The translations under genes and the position numbers were made by a program. This document shows, one piece after another, positions 1-10,862 of a DNA stretch of 64,000 nucleotides. The number at the start of each line of letters is the position of its first letter. Within the stretch, counting starts at the first letter, position 1. The DNA is from Haberlea rhodopensis (lineage: Eukaryota; Streptophyta; Magnoliopsida; Lamiales; Gesneriaceae), in the NCBI GenBank assembly GCA_907163345.1, contig CAJQUN010000524.1:124001-188000 (forward strand). Reading direction: 5' to 3'. The notes below the pieces were generated by a model. That model saw only the letters and a program-made list of their open reading frames with translations, was not told the DNA's origin and made no database searches.

Positions 1-1007
1 TGTCAAGAATGAGGAATACTTTGAGCACAATGAGTCATGATCTTGTGGATTGCATGTTGAATAGTGATAATTGTTGTGAACTTGATGATTTGTCTTGAGC
101 ATCTTAGAGTTATCCTAGAACTTATTTGATGATGACACTTTGAAGCGAAATTTTATAGTTACAAACTCGACTTGGAAATGATCTAGGCGATCTTTGACAC
201 GTTTGAGCCTTTCAAGCTTACCATGATTCATATCAATCCCTAGTGTCCCATTTGAGCTTTATTGAAAAAGAATGGTATATGCATTGCATATAATTAGACC
301 CCATTCGACATTCTTGGCAAACTCGTTATACTTACCCTTATTTGAGCCTAAATGAAAAAAGTTATCTTTACCCTAAGGGAGTATAATGAATATCATTCGA
401 TGCACTTGAATTGTTATATTTTGATGAGCTTATAAAAAAATATTGATGAATGAGAAAAAGAAAAGAAGAAAAAGAAAGAGCCTTGAAAAGAAAAAAAAGA
501 AACATATAAGACCCAAAGTGGCCAAGGCTATAAAAGAAAAAGAAGAGAAGCTCGATGTGTGCGAAAAATTTGAACTGCAAATGATTATACTCTCTTCTTT
601 GCGCTTATCCTATCTTTTATTTGAAGCCAACACCAAAGGCCTTACATTACAAGCTTAAAAAGTCCTTTTGATCCAAGTCTAGGGAGTAACTATCATTAGT
701 GGAGAAGTTGTTTGAAAATAGGCCTATGTGATGCTTGATGATAATCTCGACTTTGAGTTGATTAGCATGAGTTGATCTTGAATATGTGCATGAAACTTGA
801 GATTGACAAGAGCACACACACACGTTCCGATTTTGAGATGTGTTACTTGATTTAGGAGAAAACATGTCTTGTCAACTTTTGTATATGTGCATGAGATTTC
901 TGAGAATAAGCAAGTCATGAAATAATTGTTTCAAATATCAAGAATGAACTCTACCTTATGATCTTAATGCTTAATCGAGGACGATTAAGTGATAAGTTTG
1001 GGGGAGT
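1..1007 (+). mobile_element. Athila-like element, 3' internal non-coding region (truncated by window edge)
   Basis: AT-rich sequence without a credible gene, ending in a polypurine tract and an LTR. It is similar by eye to the reverse complement of 31396-32560, the non-coding 3' internal part of the Athila-like element at 29846-37819. For example, the A/G-rich run near 450-530 has its counterpart near 31860-31980. The two short ORFs at 368-658 lie on both strands of this low-complexity stretch and look like chance. The 5' end of the element lies outside the window. Confidence 0.75.
993..1007 (+). promoter_or_regulatory. Polypurine tract of Athila-like element
   Basis: AAGTTTGGGGGAGT directly precedes the LTR start TGATAGG. 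This is the plus-strand priming site for reverse transcription. The same tract, reverse-complemented, abuts the LTR at 31396. Confidence 0.75.
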
Positions 1008-2723
1008 TGATAGGGTTGAATATTACGCGTTTTTAGGCGATGATATGTACATGTTTTCGTGTTGATTCTTGGAATATCTTATGGTTTATGGTATATATTT
1101 CTCTATTTCAGGAATCAATGTTGAAATGTAGGGAAAGGTGAGAAATCAAGCTAAAATGATGAAAAAATGAATAAAGTTGAAGAAAAGAGGAAAAAACCAG
1201 AATCCAAGACACATGTTGCTCCTTTCTCTCATATTACTATATGTTCGAGCCATTTTTTGGAAATGTGGTCCATATAAAAGTTGTAGAACTTTCTATTATC
1301 TTCGCGTGGACAGCTGATTCATCAAATTTAGAGTTCTTATGAGAAAGTTACGGCCAAAATACGAAACTCGTCAGAAGCTGAAAAAGGCGAAGAAACTTAC
1401 TGTGAAGGGCAATCGATCGAACAAGGATTTCCGATCGATCGAGACGGGCAGAAAAAGCCACGAAATTCTTACTGGAAGGCTCGATCGATCGGCCACTTCG
1501 TCCGGATCGATCGGTGGAATGAATTTTCATTAAAAAAACTTCCTTATAGAGTTTGTTTCCAACAAGGAAGTCCTTGATTTCCTTCCCCTATATATTACAA
1601 ACGAAAATTACAACCCAAACATCAGATTTTTAACCCTAGGAAAAGCCTCCACACCTCCATACACCCATTCACCATCCAAACTTCTTCTTCTTCTTCACCC
1701 AAAACCCAACCACACGTCCACTTCATCCTTTCCCTCCACCAGTCATACACGCCTCCACCTTCTTCTCCCCTCACTTTCCTTCACTTCATGTCCAGCCTCC
1801 ATCCTTCTACCATTCAACGTTCATCCATCTTCACCCATTCATCCTAGGATTTGGAACAACCCAACAAGGCGATAAAAAGAGACGATCGAGAAGGAAGCAA
1901 GAAAAGGAGCAAGGACCTACGAACGAAGTCGACATCGGGGTTCTTCTTTGTCTTTAATTCTTAGTTTTGTTTTGCTTTTCATGTTACTGTGTTGAACTAA
2001 GTTTATTTATCGAGGCTAGGCGATCCTTTGTTATGAACCTTCGATTTGATGATTTAATGATTGAATTCTTATAGTTCTTTGCGTATGTTTTATGTTCTTC
2101 ATGCTTTTAGAGAATTGATCACCTTTGAATGATGTTAGTGTCGTAATTGAGATCGAGAGATGATTTTATGATACTGAATTAATAACTCATACCATGGATT
2201 TAAGACCGAGATCGAGAGATGACATCAAATACATGCGTGATAGCCATAGATTCTAGTAATTTAAACCTATGAGTTTTCATGGATCTTATGCAACATTGAA
2301 TTTGTTAAATAAGTGAACGAGAGTTACTTACTGCAATTCGGTGTTAGGTTTAATATAGCTCTAGAGAGTGTATTAGATAAAGTGGGAGAACTCGTCACCT
2401 TAGAAATATTTGAATATTCAATCGAGAATTGTAGGGGATTGCATTGGTGAGCCAAAGTCTCGATAATCTTCTCTAGTGGATTTTTCTCGTTTACTTTTAT
2501 TGAGTTGGTTGGATTAGTAGTTAATTTTAATTAATTAGTCGTTAATTATAAATTGATTATCGTAGGTTAAATATAGTTAAAAGAAATCTTATTTGGTAAT
2601 TACTTGTTAGTCCCTGTGGGTTCGACAATCCGTATCTTCCTATCTATACTAAAACTTGACACCGTGCACTTACGGTCTAAAATCGCTAGATTGGAAATTT
2701 TCTGTTTAAAAATAAAGCGATCA
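1008..2723 (+). repeat. 3' LTR of Athila-like gypsy element
   Basis: Begins TGATAGG after the polypurine tract and ends AAAGCGATCA. The 3' part carries the conserved block 'GTCCCTGTGGGTTCGACAA' followed by a run toward AAAATAAAGCG, which matches in reverse complement the outer ends of the LTRs at 29846 and 36273. Length 1716 bp. A TATA-like TATATATTA sits at 1589-1597. Several GATCGATC palindromes occur at 1413-1515. Flanking TSD cannot be checked because the other end is outside the window; the bases after the LTR are CTTAT. Confidence 0.75.
1589..1597 (+). promoter_or_regulatory. Candidate TATA box in Athila-like LTR
   Basis: TATATATTA follows a C-rich run and precedes a pyrimidine-rich leader, a common layout for the U3/R boundary of plant LTRs. 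There is no transcript evidence. Confidence 0.35.
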
Positions 2724-4670
2724 CTTATCTTACGTTGAATAAAAATTTTATGATTCTGGCAACCTATTTATATCTTTAATCACGATAGACAAACGGAAAT
2801 TTAAAAATAAAACCTAACAACTGTAATTATAGTATTATTATTTAATTAACTGTGTATTAACTCGTCATTATGGTTTAAACGACCGTTGTTAGTTCGTACT
2901 ACTAAAATGATTTGATAATACACTCTTAATTATGAAGCCTGCCCTTTCAACCAATACCGAAAGGTTGGAATAGAGTTTGATCGACACAAAAAGGTGGTGT
3001 AATATTTTACAAAACTAATATAAATGTTAGGAACTTTAATGATTTTGCTCTAAGAAGTTTGGTTAAATAATTATTAAAACGATAGCATAATCTGGCTTTT
3101 AGATTTGTAGGATCAAACGGTTTTTTTTCTTTAACAAAATATATAGCTAGTGGTAATTATGTAACTCAAATCTTTAAAATCGTACAATAGCTCAAGTACA
3201 ATATTTCGATCACTCTCTGGACAAAGATATGTGGAAATTTGTGATAGGATTTCAGGAAATAATTAAATGTATTTCTTCATTTTGCCTTTTCAAATAAATA
3301 TGTCATATTCTTAAAAACAAAATTAATTAGAACTTCTCCACATTGGAAGAGAATAATTAGTAAAGATGAATTACCCTTTTTTTAGTAACTATTACAACTA
3401 TTGAGGGTTAGGGGTCGGAGATTCGAACACGAGATCTTCGGGTCGATCGATGTCAGATGGACTATAAGCCATCGGCGAGCGGAATTAGCCTTTAGTATTA
3501 AGTAATAAAAGAATTTGTGGAATACCATAGGAGATTTAAAGAATCTAAATTAAGGATAAATAAATAATATTGGTGGGCGAAAAAAACAAAAATAGGATTT
3601 AGATGATGAAATCGATAAAAATAAATTAGCTACAGGATAAATTTATTTCAAATTTTCCGAAATTAATGCTTTACATTAGATGGGGTCCTTGCATCACAAC
3701 CAGAACCAACTTTTAAAGAAAAGAAAAAGGGACAAGAGAGGAAAATGAACAAGTTGGAATGCAAAGTGTACAATCAACTAAAGCGAGAAACTTTGACCTC
3801 ATATGGCTCACAAGCTCTAAACTCCAACTCTTCTTCATCGAGCTTGTTCTTAGTTCTTGCTACGATGAAAATTCAAATGAAAACTATACTTCTAATTTCT
3901 AAATTTATTTTCAAGGTCTTCGATTGATGTGCTATAGAAAGTTTATTCAAATTTATTTATTTTTATTCGAATATACAATATATTATCCTATTTCACCACA
4001 TCATATCCCAATAATTGAGCAAGAAAATGATGCTATCCTGGCTCAATCACATCAAATTCCAATAATTTAGCTCATCAAGTTTCAATAATTATGCAAGAAA
4101 TAGCTAAGGAAGATACAAACCATCATACACCAGTTGAAAAAATTCAAGAAATGAATCAAAAATAATAATTTCAAAATTCAAGAACTGATCTATCAAACCA
4201 ATAAATTTCAATTTGATTCCATCCATAACTTATGGTGTAATTAGTACAAAATTGTAAAAACTTAGACTAAAATCCTCCTCCCCCTTCCTATTTGCACAAC
4301 CAACTACCCAGAAAAAAATCGTCTTCTCCCTAGAAAATGGAAAAAAGAAGAAGCTGGATCATCATTCATGATAACAGAGAAGCATGACAACGCATCTTCT
4401 AATGATGTAAAGCCTAGCCCTTTGCTCTCTAAGGACTCCTCCAAGCCCTCTGCTTGAAATCCTTCTCTTAAAATTGCCACTCATCTTCATAATTCCTTCT
4501 TTAAATATTTGAACGAAGCTAATCAAGAAACCCTGATTTCCTGAAAGCGAATATAGAGGGTTTTTTGGTCTTGTTTTTGTGTGTGTTGAAGTTGAGTTGA
4601 AGTGGAGAAGAAAGGGTGGTTTTATAGAGCAAATTGAGGGGGACTGGATAGAGCGTGCAAGTGCCTCCTA
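2724..4670. other. AT-rich intergenic DNA, no gene recognised
   Basis: No convincing coding region. A short dispersed repeat is described separately at 3390-3490. Around 4330-4460 one forward frame reads as a short lysine/serine-rich peptide ending in TGA, which could be a gene-fragment relic but is too short to assign. Confidence 0.5.
3390..3490. repeat. Short dispersed repeat with a tRNA B-box-like core
   Basis: The stretch contains AACTATTACAACTATTGAG and, about 30 bp on, GATTCGAACACGAGATCT, which resembles a tRNA B box on the opposite strand. A diverged relative lies at 51739-51835 (AACTATTACAATTATTGAA, then ACTCAAACACGAGACCT). This suggests an old SINE-like or other short dispersed repeat. 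No A box or tail is clear. Confidence 0.35.
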
Positions 4671-4679
4671 CCTCACCAC

Positions 4680-5857
4680 ACAATTCCTTCCAAGCAGGCC
4701 CACCCTAAGTCACATAATCCTCCTACCCCCCCTCCACGCACTGGCGCGCCGGCCGCGAACTGGCGAACTCGGTGCGCGTGCGGCGCATTAAGGCGACTTA
4801 AGAATTTCTAGTTCGCGCACTAAGATTTCCTAATTCGTGCACTAAGATTTCCTAATTCGCGCATTAAGATTTACTAAGTCGCGCACTAAGTTACTAAATC
4901 TTGTTAATCCTCCTTAATTCTCCGATTTTTTTTTTTTTTTTGTAATTATAAAAAAAAAAAATTGATTTTAGGTTTAGATGAATTTTTATGGTTTCTAGGT
5001 ATTTCGGGTTGGTAAGAAAATTATATTATATGGTAAATAGATAGATAATGAATCATGAAAAGACATAATAACATATGAATGATTAAAATATGTGATAAAA
5101 GAAAGTATGATAAATCTGTGATTTTACAACATTTTTGCGGAGTAAATAATAATAAATTTGATATCTTAGTTTTTTGCATGAAAATTAATAGAGTGAACTT
5201 TATAAATAAAACTTTTATTTTTATTGAGTTAATTTAAATGTTTATATTAGTCATTTAATAAAGTAATAATATAAGTCTCCGGAAATAATATGAGTCATTT
5301 TTATTAAATTCATACTATTACCAAACATGTTGAAATAAATATGAACAATTTGGTTTCATTTTTCAAATTCGTTATTTTATATCTTAAAATAAAAGAAAAC
5401 TTTAATACTTCATTTCTATTTCTACAATATATTTTTCGGAGAATTCTTACTAGACGAATGATCAAATACAAGATTCAAATTACGTTGTATCACTGGCTAT
5501 AACATTTTGCAAAGCTGCAAATGTTAGATTCTTCAATAAAATCTAATTTTAATGTTTTTTTAAAGAAAGGTAAAGCTGCAAACACCAAAGTTGTTAAGAA
5601 ATTCATATTGTAAATTTGTAAATAATATAATAATGATGTGAGTTTGTTAAATATGATGTATAGTATGTATGTTTAACTTCATTTCATCAGTGTGTATGTA
5701 TATATATTTATTTATTTATTAATTTTTAATAGGCGCATTAAGGCGCACCCGCACTCAAATTTTTTGCAAATTGACGCACTCACGCATCCGCATCCGCATC
5801 CGCATCCGCTCCCGCATCCGACTTATGTGACTTAGGGCCCACCCCTACTTGGAATTC
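4680..5857. mobile_element. Candidate non-autonomous DNA transposon (hAT-like MITE)
   Basis: The two ends form an imperfect inverted repeat. The left end at about 4680-4715 includes CCTAAGTCACATAA, and the right end at about 5820-5857 is its near reverse complement, followed by GGGCCCACCCCTA and TTGGAATT. Inside are about 30-bp repeats around GCGCACTAAGATTTCCTAA (4805-4890), GCGCATTAAGGCG near both ends (4784, 5733), and a GCATCC hexamer run (5783-5818). There is no transposase. I could not fix a target-site duplication, so termini and class are uncertain. Confidence 0.4.
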
Positions 5858-7435
5858 CATATTATTTCATTTAATCTCTTCAAAAAAAAATTTATTTGAA
5901 TTAATAATATCCAAACTACACTGCTATTAGTTGTGGAAGACTTAACCACTCATAGCTTGGATATTTTATACTTAAATTTCTTTAAAATACAAATTTCACA
6001 TTTAAAATATATAGAATTGCTTTACATGGCCTCTCCCACTCCAATTCTTAGATCTGTCCCTCTTTCTCGTGCTTTTATGCTCACTAGCAAGCGAATTTAT
6101 GCCTGTGTTATTATAGAATCCATAGAATACTGTCCGAAACTGAATCATTTTACAATCCACTAAGAATAGAATTATATATCCAATGAATCATATAAATTTT
6201 TCAACAGAATATTATAAGTTTATCAAGTTTCTGGCAAGATCTCAGTATCTGTATGTAATTATTGGATTCAATATTTTCTTTATGAGAGAGTCAATCTCAA
6301 TTTATTTTGTTGTCCACAATATAATAATGATCTTGATCTTGATGTTGTCCTTTGTCAGAAGATTATGTACATGGTGGTCTCCCAGCCATTTTGGTATTTA
6401 ATTATTTTTCTGTATATATATATATATTGTGTTCCCTATTTGGTGTTGACATTAGCCACCAGCATAGTGGGTCGGCTAGTACTTAAATCAGGATGCATTT
6501 TTCCATAGTTTGTGAGCTGCCTTGCCATGTGGTGATAATGATAAGGTCATTTATAATTATTGAACTAACTGGACCTATTGACCATATAACTATACACGGA
6601 AAATTCTTGTGTGTACTCAAACGCCTAACACATAACACAATGTACGTAAACGTGTATATGTATTGGTATTTGGTATACCAGGTGTACCAAAGAATTTCCC
6701 ACTATACACAACATTTTGCATATTTTATTTATTTTTGTTTGTCGGTATATAATGCACAAAAATCAAATATAATAAATTTTTGGGAATTTAGTTGAATTAT
6801 ACTCAACAACAACAACTGCTAAACATTTAATCACAATGGATCGAGAATCACAATGGATCGAGGTTGACTATATGAACCATAGAATGAATCAAGTCGGGTT
6901 GCTCACGTGCATCAGTCTTCTCCAAGAGTTTTTTTTATATAACTTCGAGTCATGTCTTCTTCGATCGTCGTCTTCTTCTCGTGAAAGGGCCAAAACCCAC
7001 CTGTTAAGTTTTCTTGGTTCGAACATCTCCACGGTTGGTCTACTGAATCTTGTTTTCTTTTGATACATCCTTTGGTTTCTATAGATTTATTTACACGTGA
7101 AATCTATTACCATTAGTATTATTATTTTTGCCAAGCCAGTAAATGCTTCTAATGATGGAAGTACTTGTTAGTTCTCGTAAATTACATTAACATTCCTTAC
7201 GATTAAGCCACATGAATATGAAAATTAGAGAGCGCTGTGCATCTTGGTTTGTTTGGTAATTGAAGGATTTGATTCTCACTTACAGAAACTTAACTACTAA
7301 CTACGGAATTTCTTTAGCTGCAGAAACACCTGATATCATAAAAGAACATCAAGTGTAAGGGGTCTGTAGTTATTCGACCTTCAAGGTTAGGACTTACATT
7401 TAAGCAAAAAAAACTCAAAGTGGTGCCATTGTATT
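5858..7435. other. Intergenic DNA, no gene recognised
   Basis: AT-rich sequence with short ORFs of ordinary random length (76, 72, 100 and 75 codons). None has a recognisable motif or a supporting neighbour. Confidence 0.5.
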
Positions 7436-7656
7436 TTACTTGCATTCAGGGTCGGACTCTGCTCTACCAGCAGTTTTTGCCTCATCTTCTGTCATACCTA
7501 CCTCTCTGTATTTAGCCAAAATGCATATTCTTTTGTTGTATTCCATTTTGATTCTTAAAATGTTGTATTGTATGCGTATCAAATGCACGTCATTTCTTGT
7601 ACCATGTTTCACGCTGCTATTTCTTACCTTACAATCTTTTCCCACAGCATTTGCTG
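7436..7656 (-). CDS. Candidate two terminal exons of an unidentified gene
   Basis: On the minus strand a 29-nt microexon (7656-7628) would follow an acceptor with a good pyrimidine tract ending TTAG. It ends at a consensus donor AAG|GTAAGA. A 122-bp intron ends in ATACAG. The last exon (7505-7436) then reads REVGMTEDEAKTAGRAE and ends SDPECK-stop. The reading phase is consistent across the junction. I do not recognise the protein. Upstream exons were not found: a copia element starts only 70 bp upstream. It could be the tail of a real gene cut by that insertion, or chance; both splice sites fitting is the main support. Confidence 0.3.
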
Positions 7657-7720
7657 CTAAGAGAAGCAGGTATCAAAGTCAAAACTCCTTGATGGCTCTT
7701 GAAATGGAAAGCCAACACGC

Positions 7721-7725
7721 CAAAG
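7721..7725. repeat. Target-site duplication CAAAG (left)
   Basis: CAAAG flanks the element at 7726-10857 on the left and recurs at 10858-10862. Confidence 0.85.
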
Positions 7726-8455
7726 TGTTATGTTTTCATAATCCTTTTTCTTGAACTGAATTCGAAATCCTATATGCTTGAACTAAGAACTTGTGCTCAA
7801 AAATCTGTGATGATGCACACCAGATGACTATATGAATTTGTTTCTTGGTTCTTGATTGTGTGATGTTAACCACTTCAATTAAGAACTATCAGACTAAATT
7901 TTGTATTGATCATATGAATCAAATCTCTGTGACTTTCGCTCAACACATCCAGAGAGACAGAAATCATGCATAAGCAGTAGCAATATCAACAGAAAACACG
8001 AAACAAAGGAGAAAGAACACAATGGTTTTACTTGGTTCGGTCAAAATCGACCTACATCCAAGGGAGACACCAATCTTTTATTGATTACAAATCCATATAC
8101 AAAACAATACAAGCCTGGTTGAATTCTTCCTCATTCACTCCTATGTATTACAATGAATGCACTCTAGAATTCTATCTCTTCCATTGCTCTCCTGTATCTT
8201 TCTTTCCCAAGTCTTTTCTTGATCGATCTTTTAAGCTTTCTTGAGGAAAGTTGCTCTCTAATGGATATGATTTTTCGTGTACATTTTCGCAAGACTTTCC
8301 TCTATTTTATAGATGGTAACCGATGACAAATATGATTTGTTAATTGGTTCCCCTATGCATGCAGTTACTGAAATATATAACAAATTCTCAACTTCCACTT
8401 GTAATCAATTTCTGGAGAAAAATGTATGTAATCAAGTGGATTGAATATTAGACAC
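7726..8455 (-). repeat. 3' LTR of copia element
   Basis: On the plus strand it begins TGTTATGTTTTCATAATCC and ends AATATTAGACA. It aligns with 10161-10857 with many substitutions and some indels, including sequence near 7915-7932 missing from the partner. Confidence 0.8.
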
Positions 8456-8522
8456 AACAATAACAATTCTCCACCTTGTCTTTTATTCAATCATGTCTAC
8501 TGGTGTCTTCTTTTTCCTTTTC

Positions 8523-9330
8523 TTAGGGTTGTAAGATACCGGTTTCACCTACCAGTCTCACTCCTTTTCTAGCTTTACCAAAGATCTGTAATTTGGTGAC
8601 CAAACTCTTGAGTTTACGTCTAGTGATCATTCTCCCCGAACGGTTCACTACTGATTTCAACTCCATCTTGAGTTGTTCCGGTTCATTACCATTATCAGTT
8701 GAGCTATCAATTAAGGCAATATCATCAAGTTTAACATGCTCCTGTTTCACTGGCTATTCAAAGACTCTCCTCCAAATCTTCTTTTGAACTTGAACTGGTT
8801 TCCTGTACTTCATGGCCAATGTATCTGTAGGTTTTGAGTCCTGCTTTCCAAAAGTTGTTCTCTCTCAATATCAGTCCTACATCCACCTGATACATTCTCC
8901 ATAGCCTCCACCTTGACTTTAATACTCCATCAAGAATATATAGACCACTTTTCTTGACTCCTCTAAATACGGTTTTTGGACCTCGAGAAATTGTAATCAC
9001 TCAATCCTTGGCTTTGAACGAAAAGCATGTTTGATCAAGCAGCCCCAAAGAAATTAGATTTCTCCTAAGTTCAGGTACATAGTGAACACCATGCAAAACA
9101 TTCTCCACCCCCACCAGATAGTCTTATTCTCACGGTTCATATGCCTAGTACTTTGCAGGTTTTGTTGTTTCCAAGTACAACATGTTCTTCATTTACAAGT
9201 TTAAAGGATTCAAACCATGACCTATTTGGTTTCATGTGGAATGTACAACCGCGCTATCAAAAACCCAGAATTGATCATTTTCTTTCTGGGTCACACATAG
9301 CACCTCTACATAATATGATTCGTCCACAAT
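8523..9330 (-). pseudogene. Copia protease and gag-pre-integrase remnants
   Basis: Reading the minus strand from about 9330 to 9160, the protein resembles the copia protease region (..QFWVFDSA.., then after a frameshift FHMKPNRSWF). The catalytic Asp-Ser-Gly is Asp-Ser-Ala here. From 9000 to about 8850 the frame SGLYILDG fits the gag-pre-integrase domain. From 8750 to 8523 a frame beginning KQEHVKLDDIALIDS resembles the variable region between integrase and reverse transcriptase. The integrase core that should lie between these pieces is absent, so at least one large deletion is inferred. Confidence 0.6.
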
Positions 9331-9332
9331 GG

Positions 9333-10097
9333 CTACTGCTTCAGCATGTCCTCCTGAATTTTCAAGGTCTTTCTCTCATGAAATTGCTTCTTGTAGTGTC
9401 CCTCCTTGTGACAATAAAAACACGTGTTGTCCTTTGTTTTCATCTTTGGCTTTCCCATGTTTTTACCACATCCCTCACATATATCAGTCATATCCTTGGT
9501 GAACAGACTATCGCCTACATTCTTCGTCCCAATCTCATTTAGGCTCTCTGTTTTCTTAGATTTAAGGGCAGATTGAACATCACTAAATGATAGGGATTCT
9601 CGAGCATACTTCATCGTGTCAACAAAAGTACCATAGGACTTGGGAAGAAAATTTAACACAATAATGGCTTTATCCTCATCCTCAACCTCAATCTCTATAT
9701 TCGTAGATCAAGAATGATTCTATTAAACTCATCTAAATTCTGAATAACTGGCTCGGATTCATTCAACTTGTAACCAAACAACTTTTCCTTTAGATATATC
9801 ATATTTCGAAGAGATTTTGTCATATACAATTGTTCTAATTTAAGCCATATTCCCGCAGCTATTTTTTTTCCAATGATACCTCGCAAAGAATTTGTCATCT
9901 AAATGTAAAATGAGTGTGTTGAATGCAATGTCCAGCATATCTTGTTTCTGATCAACCGAGAGGGATTCTGGTAATTTTCCTTCACCATCGAATGCTCTTG
10001 CCACCTTCTTCTGTATCAAGATTGCGTGCATTCGCCTACGCCACAACCCAAAATCTCCTTTGCCATCAAAACGTGCAACTTTAATCTTTGTAGTCAT
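9333..10097 (-). pseudogene. Copia gag, frameshifted
   Basis: Three overlapping frames on the minus strand make up one gag. 10097-9840 begins MTTKIKVARFDGKGDFGLW, a typical copia gag N-terminus. 9898-9695 continues it (LKLEQLYMTKSLRN). 9659-9333 carries the C-terminus with a CCHC zinc knuckle that reads CFYCHKEGHYKKQF, so the last metal-binding Cys is Phe. Frameshifts near 9870 and 9690 break the frame. The normal role of gag is packaging of element RNA into particles; this copy cannot make a full product. Confidence 0.75.
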
Positions 10098-10160
10098 GAT
10101 TTCGGATCAAGATTCAGTCAAGAACTCTTGTCGTAGTTTCGTTTCACGGACGGCGCCGAT

Positions 10161-10857
10161 TGTTATGTTTTCACAATCCTTTTTCTTGAACTCAATTCGA
10201 AATCCTTTATGTTTCAACTAAGAACCTGTACTCAAGAATCTGTGATGATGCATTCCAGATGGCTATATGAATGTGTTTCTTGGTTCTTGATTGTGTCATA
10301 TTAATTAAATTAAGAACTATCAGACTAAATTCTGTATTAATCATATTTCGCTCAACACATTCAGAGAGACATAATAATTCCAGAAACATAAGAAATCATG
10401 CATAGGCAGTAGCAATATCAACAGAAAACACGATGCAAAAGATAAAGAACAAAAATCGACCTACATCTAAGGGAGACACCAATCCTTTATTGATTACAAA
10501 TCCAGATACAAAACAATACAAGCATGATCGAATTCTTCCTCAATCACTCCTATGTATTACAATGAATGTGCTCTAGAATTCTATCTCTTCCTTTGTTCTT
10601 CTGTATCTTTCTTTCCCAAAACTTTTCTTGATCGATCTTTTAAGCTTTCTTGAGGAAAGTTGCTCTCTGATGGATATGATTTTTCGTGTCGATACTTTTC
10701 TCTATTTTATAGATGGTAACTGGTGACCAGTATGATTGGTTAATTTGGTTCCCCTATACATTGCAGTTACTGAAATATATAACCAATACTCAACCACCAC
10801 TTGTAATCCGTTTCTTGAGAAAAAAATGCATGTAATCAAGTGGATTGAATATTAACA
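10161..10857 (-). repeat. 5' LTR of copia element
   Basis: On the plus strand it begins TGTTATGTTTTCACAATCC and ends AATATTAACA, followed by TSD CAAAG at 10858-10862. Confidence 0.8.
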
Positions 10858-10862
10858 CAAAG

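Larger units (their letters stand above)
7726..10857 (-). mobile_element. Internally deleted Ty1/copia element
   Basis: A 3132-bp element in minus orientation with two LTRs (7726-8455 and 10161-10857) and a 5-bp TSD CAAAG. The 1.7-kb interior holds broken gag, protease and gag-pre-integrase remnants. Integrase, reverse transcriptase and RNase H are missing. The LTRs differ at many positions by eye, so this is an old insertion. The polypurine tract (AAGGTGGAGAAT on the minus strand) lies next to the left LTR. The primer-binding region next to the right LTR reads GGCGCCGTCCGTG instead of the initiator-Met motif seen in the other copia elements here. Confidence 0.85.

Noticed and set aside
4579..4791. 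70-codon plus-strand ORF
   Set aside because: Runs from a G/T-rich stretch into the candidate MITE end; no similarity recognised.
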